DNA from: an uncultured Alphaproteobacteria bacterium
Lineage (GTDB): Bacteria > Pseudomonadota > Alphaproteobacteria > Bin95
Assembly: GCA_938083135.1 (NCBI GenBank)
Contig: CALLKY010000038.1
Span: 1-63,227, forward strand
DNA length: 63,227 bases
Direction of reading: 5' to 3'
Shown: positions 1 through 7,110 of the stretch, piece by piece
Position numbering within the stretch: the stretch's first letter is position 1
Layout of the letters: each line of letters begins with the position of its first letter
Position numbers and translations under genes: made by a program
Notes under the pieces: generated by a model
Told to the model about the DNA's origin: nothing
What the model saw: the letters and a program-made list of their open reading frames with translations, nothing else
Database searches by the model: none

Positions 1-974
1 TCCATGACACGGATCGTATGTTCGCTATGCGCTATAGCTGTTCGACCAGTCCGTACCTTAGATGTCTCAGACCGAACGCTGATGACCAGTACGTTATTGC
101 CATCATCATTCTTCTGAACTCTGAGATCGCTCCATGTGAGCTGCTTCTGCTCGCCGACACGTAAGCCTGTTGATGCTCCGAGCAATGCAAAGGCACGCAG
201 CATCTGACGTTGTTGCTTGTGGACGCTGTTAAGCCTGCCAACCCATTTTCCACGACCAAGTGCATAGTTGTAGAGATTGCTCGTGAGAACAGTCCACTCA
301 TGATCAGTGAACGTAGCTCGATAGCCGTCACCACGAAGGTTCTTCGGCATCGCATCTTGAGCACTGATCTTGAGTGTCTTTGTTGTGTACCCTTCATCCG
401 TCGCAACACGAAGAAACTCATTGATCAGGGATGCTTCAGCTCGAAGCGTTGCAAAGGAGGGGTCTACAGCAATGTTACGGGATGCTGTGCCTTTTGCCCC
501 AATACGCTTCTCGTTCACTTCTATGCGCTTTTTGCGCTTGGGGTCTTTCCAGTAGTTCAGGCGATAATCCCAGTAGCCATCGCAGAAGGGTTTTGTGAGA
601 TTGCCGAGAACCTTGTTTCCCATGAACTCTGAGACGTAGCGTTCGTAGACACTGCGCTTCCATTCGAGGCGTTTCTCAGTGAAGTGATGCTTTTTACGAT
701 CTAGCCAGTCATGGAAGAACTTATCGACTGTGACTTCTGTCAGAGAGAAGCCACCCTTATGTTTGATCAGTAAGTCCTCGTAGGCAGCTTCAGCGTTAAT
801 CATCGCCTTTGCAGCGTTTGAGGTGCCGCTGCTGCGTCGGACGTAACCAGCTCGCCCAACGATTTTTGCTCGAAAAAAGAAAGTGTCAGCGTCGATATCA
901 TCCCGACGGTGAATAATGAGACGCTCGCCGTAGATGCTGCTGGTATGTCTTTCTCGATATGACTGTTTGCTCAT
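1..974 (-). CDS. Tyrosine-type site-specific recombinase/integrase, 3' end outside window
   Basis: Reading the minus strand from an ATG at 974-972 gives an uninterrupted frame of about 324 codons to the window edge, so the C-terminus is missing. The start reads MSKQSYRERH. About 100-190 residues in lies a helical SAM-like core-binding stretch (FFHDWLDRKK, FCDGYWDYRL). Box I of the catalytic domain follows: TGLRVGEQKQLTW, with the catalytic arginine at residue 272. The lysine in TSKVRTGR (residue 306) fits the beta-hairpin catalytic lysine. The HxxR motif and tyrosine nucleophile would lie off the edge. Such enzymes cut and join DNA at short att sites and serve prophages and genomic islands. 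The gene points away from rpsI, and its upstream DNA carries repeats. Base composition looks lower in G+C than the neighbours, which fits acquired DNA. The family is clear; whether the element is active cannot be judged. Confidence 0.85.
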   Translation of the reverse strand, partial: MSKQSYRERHTSSIYGERLIIHRRDDIDADTFFFRAKIVGRAGYVRRSSGTSNAAKAMINAEAAYEDLLIKHKGGFSLTEVTVDKFFHDWLDRKKHHFTEKRLEWKRSVYERYVSEFMGNKVLGNLTKPFCDGYWDYRLNYWKDPKRKKRIEVNEKRIGAKGTASRNIAVDPSFATLRAEASLINEFLRVATDEGYTTKTLKISAQDAMPKNLRGDGYRATFTDHEWTVLTSNLYNYALGRGKWVGRLNSVHKQQRQMLRAFALLGASTGLRVGEQKQLTWSDLRVQKNDDGNNVLVISVRSETSKVRTGRTAIAHSEHTIRVM

Positions 975-987
975 CTATAGAATGTCA

Positions 988-1116
988 CGTGACTCATGTT
1001 TCAGTTATCAGTTCTCATCAAGAAAATGATGTGAAGTGGAATCAATATGAGACTGATTCGTGACTTTGGCAAATTAGGAATCGCAGAGTTCTGCGATTCG
1101 TGACTCATTCGTGACT
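988..1116 (+). repeat. Four direct copies of CGTGACT between integrase and rpsI
   Basis: CGTGACT occurs at 988-994, 1059-1065, 1099-1105 and 1110-1116, all in the same orientation. The last three belong to a longer ATTCGTGACT unit at 1056-1065, 1096-1105 and 1107-1116. The last two copies are 11 bases apart, about one helical turn. Clustered short direct repeats next to an integrase gene are typical of arm-type integrase or excisionase binding sites, so this may be part of an att region. That role is inferred. Confidence 0.5.
1078..1099. other. Short perfect hairpin in the integrase-rpsI gap
   Basis: Ten-base arms at 1078-1087 and 1090-1099 pair perfectly around two central bases. There is no U-tract on either side. 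It lies between two of the CGTGACT repeats, so it may belong to the presumed attachment region rather than to transcription termination. Confidence 0.45.
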
Positions 1117-1120
1117 CCAA

Positions 1121-1151
1121 AGAAAAAGGGCTTCGCCGAAGCGAAGCCCTT
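1121..1151 (-). terminator. Intrinsic terminator of rplM-rpsI
   Basis: On the minus strand an 11-base stem (arms 1141-1151 and 1126-1136) with a TTCG tetraloop is followed by a T-rich run (1121-1127). It begins about 30 bases after the rpsI stop codon. This is a textbook rho-independent terminator. Confidence 0.9.
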
Positions 1152-1181
1152 GATACATAACGATATATTGTAGATCTTGTC

Positions 1182-1685
1182 CTAACGTTTCGAGAACTGG
1201 AAGCTACGACGGGCTTTGGCCCGGCCATACTTCTTACGCTCTACCATGCGGCTGTCACGGGTAACGAAGCCTGCAGCTTTCAGTGCAGGGCGAAGGCCCG
1301 GCTCAAAAGCCATCAGTGCGCGTGTCAGGCCGTGGCGAACTGCGCCAGCTTGGCCGGACAACCCACCGCCTTTAACGGTGCACATTAGGTCATACTGGTT
1401 CAGGCGGTTCGCAACATCAAACGGCGAGAGAGCGAGCATCTGCAAGTTGGCGCGGGAGAAATATTCGGTCACGGCTTTGCCGTTTACCGTCATCGTGCCG
1501 GAACCAGGCTTGATCCATACGCGTGCGACCGATTCTTTACGACGGCCTGTGCCATAGGAACGGCCATGCTCATCGATTTTCGGATCGGGCAATGCATCGC
1601 TGGAGATTTCGATGCCGCCGCCCTGGGCACCATCTTCGCCGAGCGCGTCTTTCAGATCCGCGAGAGTGCGAGTTTCATCAGCCAT
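1182..1685 (-). CDS. rpsI: 30S ribosomal protein S9
   Basis: A 167-residue S9 protein, part of the 30S head; its C-terminal tail reaches toward the P-site tRNA. The S9 core starts with [14 protein letters not shown] and ends with the conserved basic tail QFSKR. About 40 residues precede the core, longer than the roughly 130-residue E. coli protein; an acidic N-terminal extension is common in alphaproteobacterial S9. The ATG at 1685-1683 shares one base with the rplM stop codon (TAATG), and a GGAGG ribosome-binding site lies inside the end of rplM, so the two are translationally coupled. A strong terminator follows. Confidence 0.97.
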   Translation of the reverse strand: MADETRTLADLKDALGEDGAQGGGIEISSDALPDPKIDEHGRSYGTGRRKESVARVWIKPGSGTMTVNGKAVTEYFSRANLQMLALSPFDVANRLNQYDLMCTVKGGGLSGQAGAVRHGLTRALMAFEPGLRPALKAAGFVTRDSRMVERKKYGRAKARRSFQFSKR

Positions 1686-2164
1686 TAGCTGGACCTCCGG
1701 GCGCGGAACGCGTTCTTGTTATTCATAGATGCGACATCCAGGGGCTGAGGCTCCTGGGCAGCATGGGGGTGATCGGGGCCAGCATACACGTGCAGTTTTT
1801 TGATCGACGCACGGGCAAGCTTGTTCTTCGGCAGCATGCGCTCGACAGCTTTCTCGATCACGCGCTCCGAGAAGCGGCCTTCGAGAATCTCGCGTGCGGT
1901 GACGCCCTTAATGCCGCCCGGGTAACCGGTGTGGCGATAATAGGTTTTGTCTTCGCGCTTGTTATTGCCTGTCATGGCAACTTTTTCAGCGTTGACGACG
2001 ACGATATGATCGCCGCAATCGACATGCGGGGTGAACTGGGGCTTGTGCTTGCCGCGTAGGCGCATGGCGATGACGCTTGCGAGACGACCAAGAACGAGGC
2101 CTTCTGCATCAATCACGTTCCATGCACGCGCGAACTCGCCCGGTTTGGCTGAGACCGTTGACAT
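1685..2164 (-). CDS. rplM: 50S ribosomal protein L13
   Basis: A 159-residue L13, an early-assembly protein of the large subunit. Recognisable stretches are the N-terminal [16 protein letters not shown], then [25 protein letters not shown] and the C-terminal [12 protein letters not shown] chose the ATG at 2164-2162; an upstream in-frame extension of 14 codons has no family support and would run into the leader hairpin. It is first in the rplM-rpsI operon, with a sigma-70-like promoter 65-94 bases upstream. Confidence 0.97.
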   Translation of the reverse strand: MSTVSAKPGEFARAWNVIDAEGLVLGRLASVIAMRLRGKHKPQFTPHVDCGDHIVVVNAEKVAMTGNNKREDKTYYRHTGYPGGIKGVTAREILEGRFSERVIEKAVERMLPKNKLARASIKKLHVYAGPDHPHAAQEPQPLDVASMNNKNAFRARRSS

Positions 2165-2196
2165 TAGGATACTACTCCAGTGGAAAATTTGTTGAG

Positions 2197-2218
2197 CCGG
2201 GCGCAACGCGCAGCCCGG
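2197..2218 (-). promoter_or_regulatory. Hairpin in the rplM 5' leader
   Basis: Six-base GC arms (2197-2202 and 2213-2218) fold around a 10-base loop just downstream of the predicted start of transcription and about 33 bases before the rplM ATG. Ribosomal-protein leaders are often binding sites for autogenous repression, but nothing here matches a specific known L13 leader by eye. The role is unproven. Confidence 0.35.
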
Positions 2219-2228
2219 TGTTGGGCAG

Positions 2229-2258
2229 GGTATACCGGCGCAGTGTGTGCGCTGTCAA
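2229..2258 (-). promoter_or_regulatory. Sigma-70-type promoter for rplM-rpsI
   Basis: On the minus strand a perfect -35 TTGACA (2258-2253) is separated by 18 bases from a -10 of TATACC (2234-2229). It lies in the gap between the thioesterase gene and rplM and implies a leader of roughly 55-60 bases. Confidence 0.65.
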
Positions 2259-2310
2259 CGCAAAAAAGCCCGCGTTTTCCGTTATTTATCTATGAGGTAT
2301 TTAGGTACCG

Positions 2311-2757
2311 CTAGACAGGGAGCGCATAAGAACCCGTTACATGTGCAACAATCACATCCGGCGCTGACTCATTGAAGACCGCGACCGTATAAACAACGAG
2401 CCGCCGCCCAAACCTAAGCGGCGTCGCTTCAGCCACAAGTCCTTCAAGTTTGGGCGGTTTTAGGAACGTGGTGTTCTGGTTGGAGGTCATCGCCATTGGC
2501 GTCCAGCCGAGTTTGCCGTTGATCCCAGCGAACATTGCAACGTCCGCCATTGCCATTAGCGCGGGGCCGGAGATTGAACCGCCAGGGCGGGCGAAGCTTG
2601 GCGTAAAGGGCAGAATGACGCGGGCAGAGCCGTCGGTGCCCATCTCTGTCGCAATCACGCCGATCTCACTAGACAGCGGTACAAGGTGGTGCATGCGCCG
2701 CGTAAACTCTGCGGCGCTAATCGTCTCGCCGATGGGCAAATCCGCCAAATCGGTCAT
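2311..2757 (-). CDS. PaaI-like hotdog-fold acyl-CoA thioesterase
   Basis: A 148-residue single hotdog-domain protein of the PaaI/4HBT group, which hydrolyses acyl-CoA or aryl-CoA thioesters in the cytoplasm. The central helix region PGGSISGPALMAMADVAMF corresponds to the conserved HGG..a.lADta helix, with an aspartate in the usual catalytic position. The start at 2757 (MTDLADLPIG) is preferred because the upstream extension is low-complexity and overlaps the region before the divergent crotonase gene. The divergent neighbours, a crotonase homologue and a luciferase-like oxidoreductase, suggest acyl-CoA metabolism. The substrate cannot be predicted. Confidence 0.8.
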   Translation of the reverse strand: MTDLADLPIGETISAAEFTRRMHHLVPLSSEIGVIATEMGTDGSARVILPFTPSFARPGGSISGPALMAMADVAMFAGINGKLGWTPMAMTSNQNTTFLKPPKLEGLVAEATPLRFGRRLVVYTVAVFNESAPDVIVAHVTGSYALPV

Positions 2758-2837
2758 GCTGCATCTCCATTGGCTGATTGGGCGCTGAACGGCTATCGTT
2801 GGCCCGACAATACAATTCAGCTCGCGGAATTCATACC

Positions 2838-3632
2838 ATGCCAGACTCAGGTCCTGCCGCCGATATCCTCCTGCGTGAAGATCAGGGGGCCGTCGCAATT
2901 CTAACGTTGAACCGTCCTGCGGCCCGTAATCCGTTATCTGAAGAAATGCTGGCCGCGCTAGCATCGACCCTGGACGCGATTGCAGCCGATAGCGCGATCC
3001 GTGCCGTGGTGTTGCAGGCGGAAGGGAAGGCGTTCTCTGCCGGGCATGATCTCAAGGAAGTGCAGGCGAACCGGAACCGTGAATACTACGACTGGCTGTT
3101 GAAGGAATGCGCGGGCGTTATGAAACGCATCGTGCGTTTGCCGCAGCCTGTCATTGCTGCCGTTGAAGGCATTGCCACAGCAGCGGGATGCCAACTCGTT
3201 GCCAGTTGTGATATCGCATTTGCCGCAACGGATGCGCGGTTCGCGACGCCGGGGGTCAACATCGGGCTGTTCTGCTCGACGCCAATGGTGGCGCTGTCTC
3301 GCAATGTGGCACCAAAGCATGCCATGGAGATGCTGCTGTCTGGGGAGCTGATGGACGCTGACCACGCCATGCGTATCGGCCTGATCAATCGCGTGACCTC
3401 TGTTGGTGAAACGCGGGCAGCGGCGCTAGCGTTCGCCGAAAGTGTGGCCAGCCGTTCCGGTTATACGGTGAAGATCGGCAAGCAGGCTTTCTACAAGCAA
3501 CAGGAACTCAGCCTCGACGAGGCCTATGACTATGCGTCAGATGTGATGGCGGAAAATATGATGGCGCGGGATGCCGAAGAAGGCATTGGTGCATTTATCG
3601 AAAAACGTGAACCCAAGTGGGAAGGTCAATAG
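2838..3632 (+). CDS. Crotonase-fold protein, ECHDC3-like, lacking the classical hydratase glutamates
   Basis: A 264-residue crotonase superfamily protein. The oxyanion-hole segment is AFSAGHDLKE (residues 65-74), and the helix pair around GIATAAGCQLVASCDIAFA is clear. Aligned by eye to mammalian enoyl-CoA hydratase, the two catalytic glutamates are replaced: GGGCEL is AAGCQL (Gln119) and QPE is TPG (Gly139). This resembles the ECHDC3 branch, usually annotated enoyl-CoA hydratase although classical hydration is doubtful. Start ATG 2838 (MPDSGPAADI). Only four bases separate it from the next gene, so they are probably co-transcribed. Confidence 0.85.
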   Translation: MPDSGPAADILLREDQGAVAILTLNRPAARNPLSEEMLAALASTLDAIAADSAIRAVVLQAEGKAFSAGHDLKEVQANRNREYYDWLLKECAGVMKRIVRLPQPVIAAVEGIATAAGCQLVASCDIAFAATDARFATPGVNIGLFCSTPMVALSRNVAPKHAMEMLLSGELMDADHAMRIGLINRVTSVGETRAAALAFAESVASRSGYTVKIGKQAFYKQQELSLDEAYDYASDVMAENMMARDAEEGIGAFIEKREPKWEGQ

Positions 3633-3636
3633 ATCC

Positions 3637-4596
3637 ATGAGCGGCATGAACTTCGGCGTACAAGTCCCCCATCGCGGCCCAATGACAGACCCGGACTGCG
3701 TTCGCGCAATCGTGACAGAGACGGAGAATCTCGGCTACGGCACGCTTATTGTCTCAGACCATATCGTGGTCCCAAAGGATATCTCATCCAGATATCCCTA
3801 TTCCGAAGAAGGCAGCTTTCCCGGCCAAGCTGGCGGCGAATGCATGGAGCAGTTGACGCTGCTGGCCTATGTTGCAGCACTCACCAGCAAGGTGAAATTG
3901 CTAACATCGGTCATGGTTGTCCCGCATCGGGAGCCGCTATTGGCTGCCAAGTCTTTGGCGACAACGGACCAGCTTTCCGGCGGGCGGGTGATAGTCGGCT
4001 GTGGCACAGGTTGGATGCGGGAAGAGTTTGAGGCGATTGGCGCGCCCGATTTCGATAAGCGCGGTGAAGTGACAGACGATTACATCCGCATCTTCAAGAA
4101 AGTATGGACGGATGATGATGCCGCCCATGACAGCCCATATTCCAAATTCTCCAACATCACGTTTCAGCCGAAACCTGTTCAGAAGCCGCACCCGCCGATC
4201 TGGATTGGTGGTGAGTCTGGGCGCGCTCAGCGTCGCGTAGCAGAGCTTGGTGACGGTTGGTATCCGCTGGGTGCCAATCCACGTTCACCTTTGGATTCAG
4301 CAGAGCGTTACGCTGATGGTCGTGACCGGCTCCATGAGAAAGTCGAGGCCGCGGGCCGTGATCCTGCAGATATAGCGCTTGGCTACAACGCGCCATTTCA
4401 TAGCCAAACGGAAACGAAGAACCGTGAAGGCGGGCGTTTGATCCTAACTGGCAGTGCGGCAGATCGTGCAGCCGATGTCGCCAGCCTGAAAGAAGTTGGT
4501 GTCGGCACAATTATTCTAAACGTCCACGGCCAAACCTTGCCCGAAACGCTGGATCGCATGCGCGAGTTCCAGGAAGAAGTCGTTCCGTTATTGTAA
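3637..4596 (+). CDS. Luciferase-like (LLM class) flavin/F420-dependent oxidoreductase
   Basis: A 319-residue protein with the bacterial-luciferase TIM-barrel pattern: N-terminal MNFGVQVPHRG, then TLLAYVAALTSKVKLLTSVMVVPHREPLLAAKSLATTDQLSGGR, GCGTGWMREEFEA and PPIWIGGES. The family oxidises small organic substrates with FMN or F420; members annotated as F420-dependent in proteobacteria often use flavin instead. Start ATG 3637, four bases after the crotonase stop, so it is likely the second gene of a two-gene operon. The substrate is unknown; the pairing suggests a step in breakdown of a carboxylic or cyclic compound through CoA esters. Confidence 0.85.
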   Translation: MSGMNFGVQVPHRGPMTDPDCVRAIVTETENLGYGTLIVSDHIVVPKDISSRYPYSEEGSFPGQAGGECMEQLTLLAYVAALTSKVKLLTSVMVVPHREPLLAAKSLATTDQLSGGRVIVGCGTGWMREEFEAIGAPDFDKRGEVTDDYIRIFKKVWTDDDAAHDSPYSKFSNITFQPKPVQKPHPPIWIGGESGRAQRRVAELGDGWYPLGANPRSPLDSAERYADGRDRLHEKVEAAGRDPADIALGYNAPFHSQTETKNREGGRLILTGSAADRAADVASLKEVGVGTIILNVHGQTLPETLDRMREFQEEVVPLL

Positions 4597-4601
4597 GTCG
4601 C

Positions 4602-5825
4602 TTAGCGCCGCCAGCGCCCAGCGGCGCGGAGTTCTGGTACCGTCCAGAATATGACAACGGGGATGGAGATTGCCCCCAATGCCAGGGCGATGACGGCGGC
4701 GTAGCCCTCCGTCACGTCATGGATCAGGCCGCCCAACGTCGCGCCGACGGCGGCGCCAGAACCCATGCCCATGAAAATTGCGCCCATGATCAAGCCAAGG
4801 TCTGGGCCGCGGCCAAAAATGCGGGCGGTGAGGGCGGAGATAACGGGACCACGACTACCAAAGCTGGCTCCATAGAGAATGACAAACGCCCAAAGCAGGA
4901 ATGTGCTTGGCGCGATGGCCAGCGCCGTCAGCAGGACGTAGCCGAAGATTGTCAGGCTGTAGGACAGCGTTACGGAAATGAGCGCGCCGTATCTGTCTGC
5001 GATCACACCAAACACCAGCAAGCCCACTGTGGCGGAGATGCCCGAAACGCCGAAGGCGCTGGCGGCAGTGATCGGATTGACACCATTTTCCACCAAGAAC
5101 GCCACGATCTGTGGCTGGACAGAAAACATGGAAATAGCCGTGATGAAATGCACTGCCGTCAATGCCCAATAGGGGCGGGACCGGACGGCGCGCTTGAAAG
5201 TCCACGCCTCAAGCGGGGCAGAGGATGCGTTCTTCTGCCTGTCCATTAAGTCTGGATGGCCGCGCGCGATCCGTCGCCATGGTGCGAATAGAGTGATCAC
5301 GCCGAGTGATGCCACAATGATGGCGATGCCGATGTAAGCGTTGCGCCAGCCCAGATCATCGATCAGATATTGCGTCACCGGTGAGAACGTCATCACACCG
5401 ATACCGGCGGCACCCGAAACGATGGCGATAGCTGTCGTCAACGAACGCCCGAACCAGCGCGCGAGCAACGTTGATTGCACGGCGATGCCGAGTGCGGCAG
5501 CACCAAAACCCACGATCAGGCTAAGGCCTAGATAAAATTGCCAGAGCGATGTGAGCTGTGACGCTAGAAATGGCCCAAGCGCCAGGCACGCCATTCCAAG
5601 CGGAAACAATACCGCTGGCCCGAACTTATCAAACAGGCGCCCAGCGACTGGTGAGAATACGCCAAGCCCCAGCATGCCAAGCGCGTAGATGCTGTTCGCT
5701 TCCGCCCGGGACCAGCCAAGGTCGGCGCTGACGGGCAGCAGGAATACAGCAAACGTCTCGCTGACGCCGCGCGCACTTGCACTCATGATTACAAAGAGTG
5801 CAAGTGCGACGACGCCAAGCGTCAT
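4602..5825 (-). CDS. MFS transporter, monocarboxylate/oxalate-formate antiporter type
   Basis: About 407 residues with roughly 12 hydrophobic segments and a polar central loop after segment 6 (RGHPDLMDRQKNASSAP). The first helix region (SETFAVFLLPVSADLGWSR) and the loop GRLFDKFGP resemble the MCT/OFA-like branch of the major facilitator superfamily, whose members carry small carboxylates. It is the third gene of a minus-strand set after the two decarboxylase subunits, 41 bases downstream of the beta subunit, so uptake of that enzyme's 2-oxo acid substrate is a reasonable inference. The ATG at 5825 is the only clear start; the open frame continues upstream without another ATG. Confidence 0.85.
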   Translation of the reverse strand: MTLGVVALALFVIMSASARGVSETFAVFLLPVSADLGWSRAEANSIYALGMLGLGVFSPVAGRLFDKFGPAVLFPLGMACLALGPFLASQLTSLWQFYLGLSLIVGFGAAALGIAVQSTLLARWFGRSLTTAIAIVSGAAGIGVMTFSPVTQYLIDDLGWRNAYIGIAIIVASLGVITLFAPWRRIARGHPDLMDRQKNASSAPLEAWTFKRAVRSRPYWALTAVHFITAISMFSVQPQIVAFLVENGVNPITAASAFGVSGISATVGLLVFGVIADRYGALISVTLSYSLTIFGYVLLTALAIAPSTFLLWAFVILYGASFGSRGPVISALTARIFGRGPDLGLIMGAIFMGMGSGAAVGATLGGLIHDVTEGYAAVIALALGAISIPVVIFWTVPELRAAGRWRR

Positions 5826-5866
5826 GCCCCTTCGGGCAATGGAAGGTCCGGCGGCTGGTGTACTGG

Positions 5867-6475
5867 TCAGCGGGGCTGGACGCCGAGTAAGCGCTCCCGG
5901 AAGCGGTGCTTCAGGTAGACGCCATCTTGCGGCGGTAACGCCATGCCGGCAGCTTCTGCACTGATTTTTACAACAGCGCAGGCGGGGCCTTGCACCGTTT
6001 TGATCCAGTCGTGCAGCTCTGCAGCCTCATCCGGTGTTTTGATATCGCGAACGGCCCGGTAGCCAAGGCCAATCGCCGTCTGCGCAAGATTGACGCCACG
6101 CGCAGTATGCGTTGTCTGCTGGCCCGTTTCGCCATAGCGCTCATTATCGAGGACCACGACAATCAGGTTCTCAAGGCCTTCAGCGCCTGCTGCTGCAAGG
6201 CCCGTTAGACCCATCAGCACTTCGCCGTCGCCAGTCAGCGCCATAACGCGCTTTTCTGGCTGTGCAGCGGCAAGGCCCATAGCCATAGGCACAGCGCCGC
6301 CCATGGCACCATAAAGGTAGAAGTTTAGTGGATGGTCGCCCGCTGCTTTTAGGTCGTAACAAGGCGAGCCAAGCCCTGCGACAATGCAAAGGTCATCGCC
6401 GCGATTGGCTACAAGATGGTCGACAAAGGTGCGGCGGTCGATAAGGCCGTCTGGCTTGGTTTCGATCGTGCTCAT
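5867..6475 (-). CDS. Thiamine-diphosphate decarboxylase, beta (cofactor-binding) subunit, ComE-like
   Basis: A 202-residue stand-alone C-terminal half of a ThDP decarboxylase. It has the diphosphate/Mg motif beginning GDGEVLMG and ending around LDNERYGETGQQ, preceded by FYLYGAMGGAVPMAMGLA. This layout matches sulfopyruvate decarboxylase beta (ComE) and the C-terminal half of phosphonopyruvate decarboxylase. The start ATG overlaps the alpha-subunit stop by four bases (ATGA), so the two subunits are coupled and probably form a heteromer. The chemistry is expected to be decarboxylation of a 3-carbon 2-oxo acid with an anionic group. Which acid cannot be read from sequence: no phosphonate or sulfonate genes lie nearby. 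Confidence 0.85.
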   Translation of the reverse strand: MSTIETKPDGLIDRRTFVDHLVANRGDDLCIVAGLGSPCYDLKAAGDHPLNFYLYGAMGGAVPMAMGLAAAQPEKRVMALTGDGEVLMGLTGLAAAGAEGLENLIVVVLDNERYGETGQQTTHTARGVNLAQTAIGLGYRAVRDIKTPDEAAELHDWIKTVQGPACAVVKISAEAAGMALPPQDGVYLKHRFRERLLGVQPR

Positions 6476-7026
6476 TTCTTGTTGTCTCCAAGGCCGCCGT
6501 CAGAGAATTTCTTAGTGCCGACAAGCTTCTGCGCAAGCAGAACAGCCGTCTGGCAATTGCCGTTATAGGCCTGATCAATTGCAACGCGGACGGTTTCTGC
6601 CACGTCTTCTGGCGTCTCGCAGCGATAGCATTTGACACCAGAGAGCTCTAAATGCGCTTGGGTGGTTTCGCCCATTTGCATCTGCCAGGAATTAAACTCG
6701 CCCCATTCGCCGCGCATGGTGATGAACATTGGCAGTGGGAATTGGCATGTCTTTGCCAAGCTCAACATATTGATGGTGTTGCCTACACCACTGGACTGCA
6801 TCAGCAGCGCGCCCTTTTGCCCGCCAAGCCACGCGCCAGCTAGACAAGCCACGGCATCTTCTTCTGTTGCAACAGACATGGCGCGCATGCCGTTGGCAGC
6901 GTGGGTGCGTTCGATCAGGCGTTTATGGCCAGCATCTGGCACATAGGCGACTTGGGCGATGCCGGCGTCTTGGAATGCGTCAAAGATCGCATCCCGCCAG
7001 GCGTCAGCTTGGGCTTGGTCAGTCAA
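6472..7026 (-). CDS. Thiamine-diphosphate decarboxylase, alpha (PYR) subunit, ComD-like
   Basis: A 184-residue stand-alone N-terminal (PYR) half, partner of the downstream beta subunit. The activating glutamate that contacts the thiazolium aminopyrimidine lies in ATEEDAVACLAGAWLGG; LLMQSSGVGNTINML and FITMRGEWGEFNSWQ are typical of ComD and phosphonopyruvate decarboxylases. The start is a TTG at 7026-7024, with AAGGA about 10 bases upstream; no in-frame ATG exists until residue 47, which would remove conserved sequence. First gene of a minus-strand operon alpha-beta-MFS, divergent from a second transporter gene. Confidence 0.85.
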   Translation of the reverse strand: MTDQAQADAWRDAIFDAFQDAGIAQVAYVPDAGHKRLIERTHAANGMRAMSVATEEDAVACLAGAWLGGQKGALLMQSSGVGNTINMLSLAKTCQFPLPMFITMRGEWGEFNSWQMQMGETTQAHLELSGVKCYRCETPEDVAETVRVAIDQAYNGNCQTAVLLAQKLVGTKKFSDGGLGDNKK

Positions 7027-7110
7027 CGGGGTGATTTCCTTCGGATAGGCAGGCGTGGTACGCCCATGGGTGATTCTAAGCTCCGCAGTCTAAGGCATAT
7101 TCCCGCCACA

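Noticed and set aside
32-632. Open frames on both strands at 32-421, 210-632 and 475-663
   Set aside because: They overlap the integrase in other frames and have no family-like composition; the integrase frame itself contains coherent recombinase motifs.
1216-2059. Plus-strand open frames opposite rpsI and rplM
   Set aside because: Shadows of highly conserved ribosomal-protein genes on the other strand.
3571-3636. Longer N-terminus for the luciferase-like enzyme
   Set aside because: It would overlap the crotonase gene in another frame; conserved sequence starts with MNFGVQ just after 3637.
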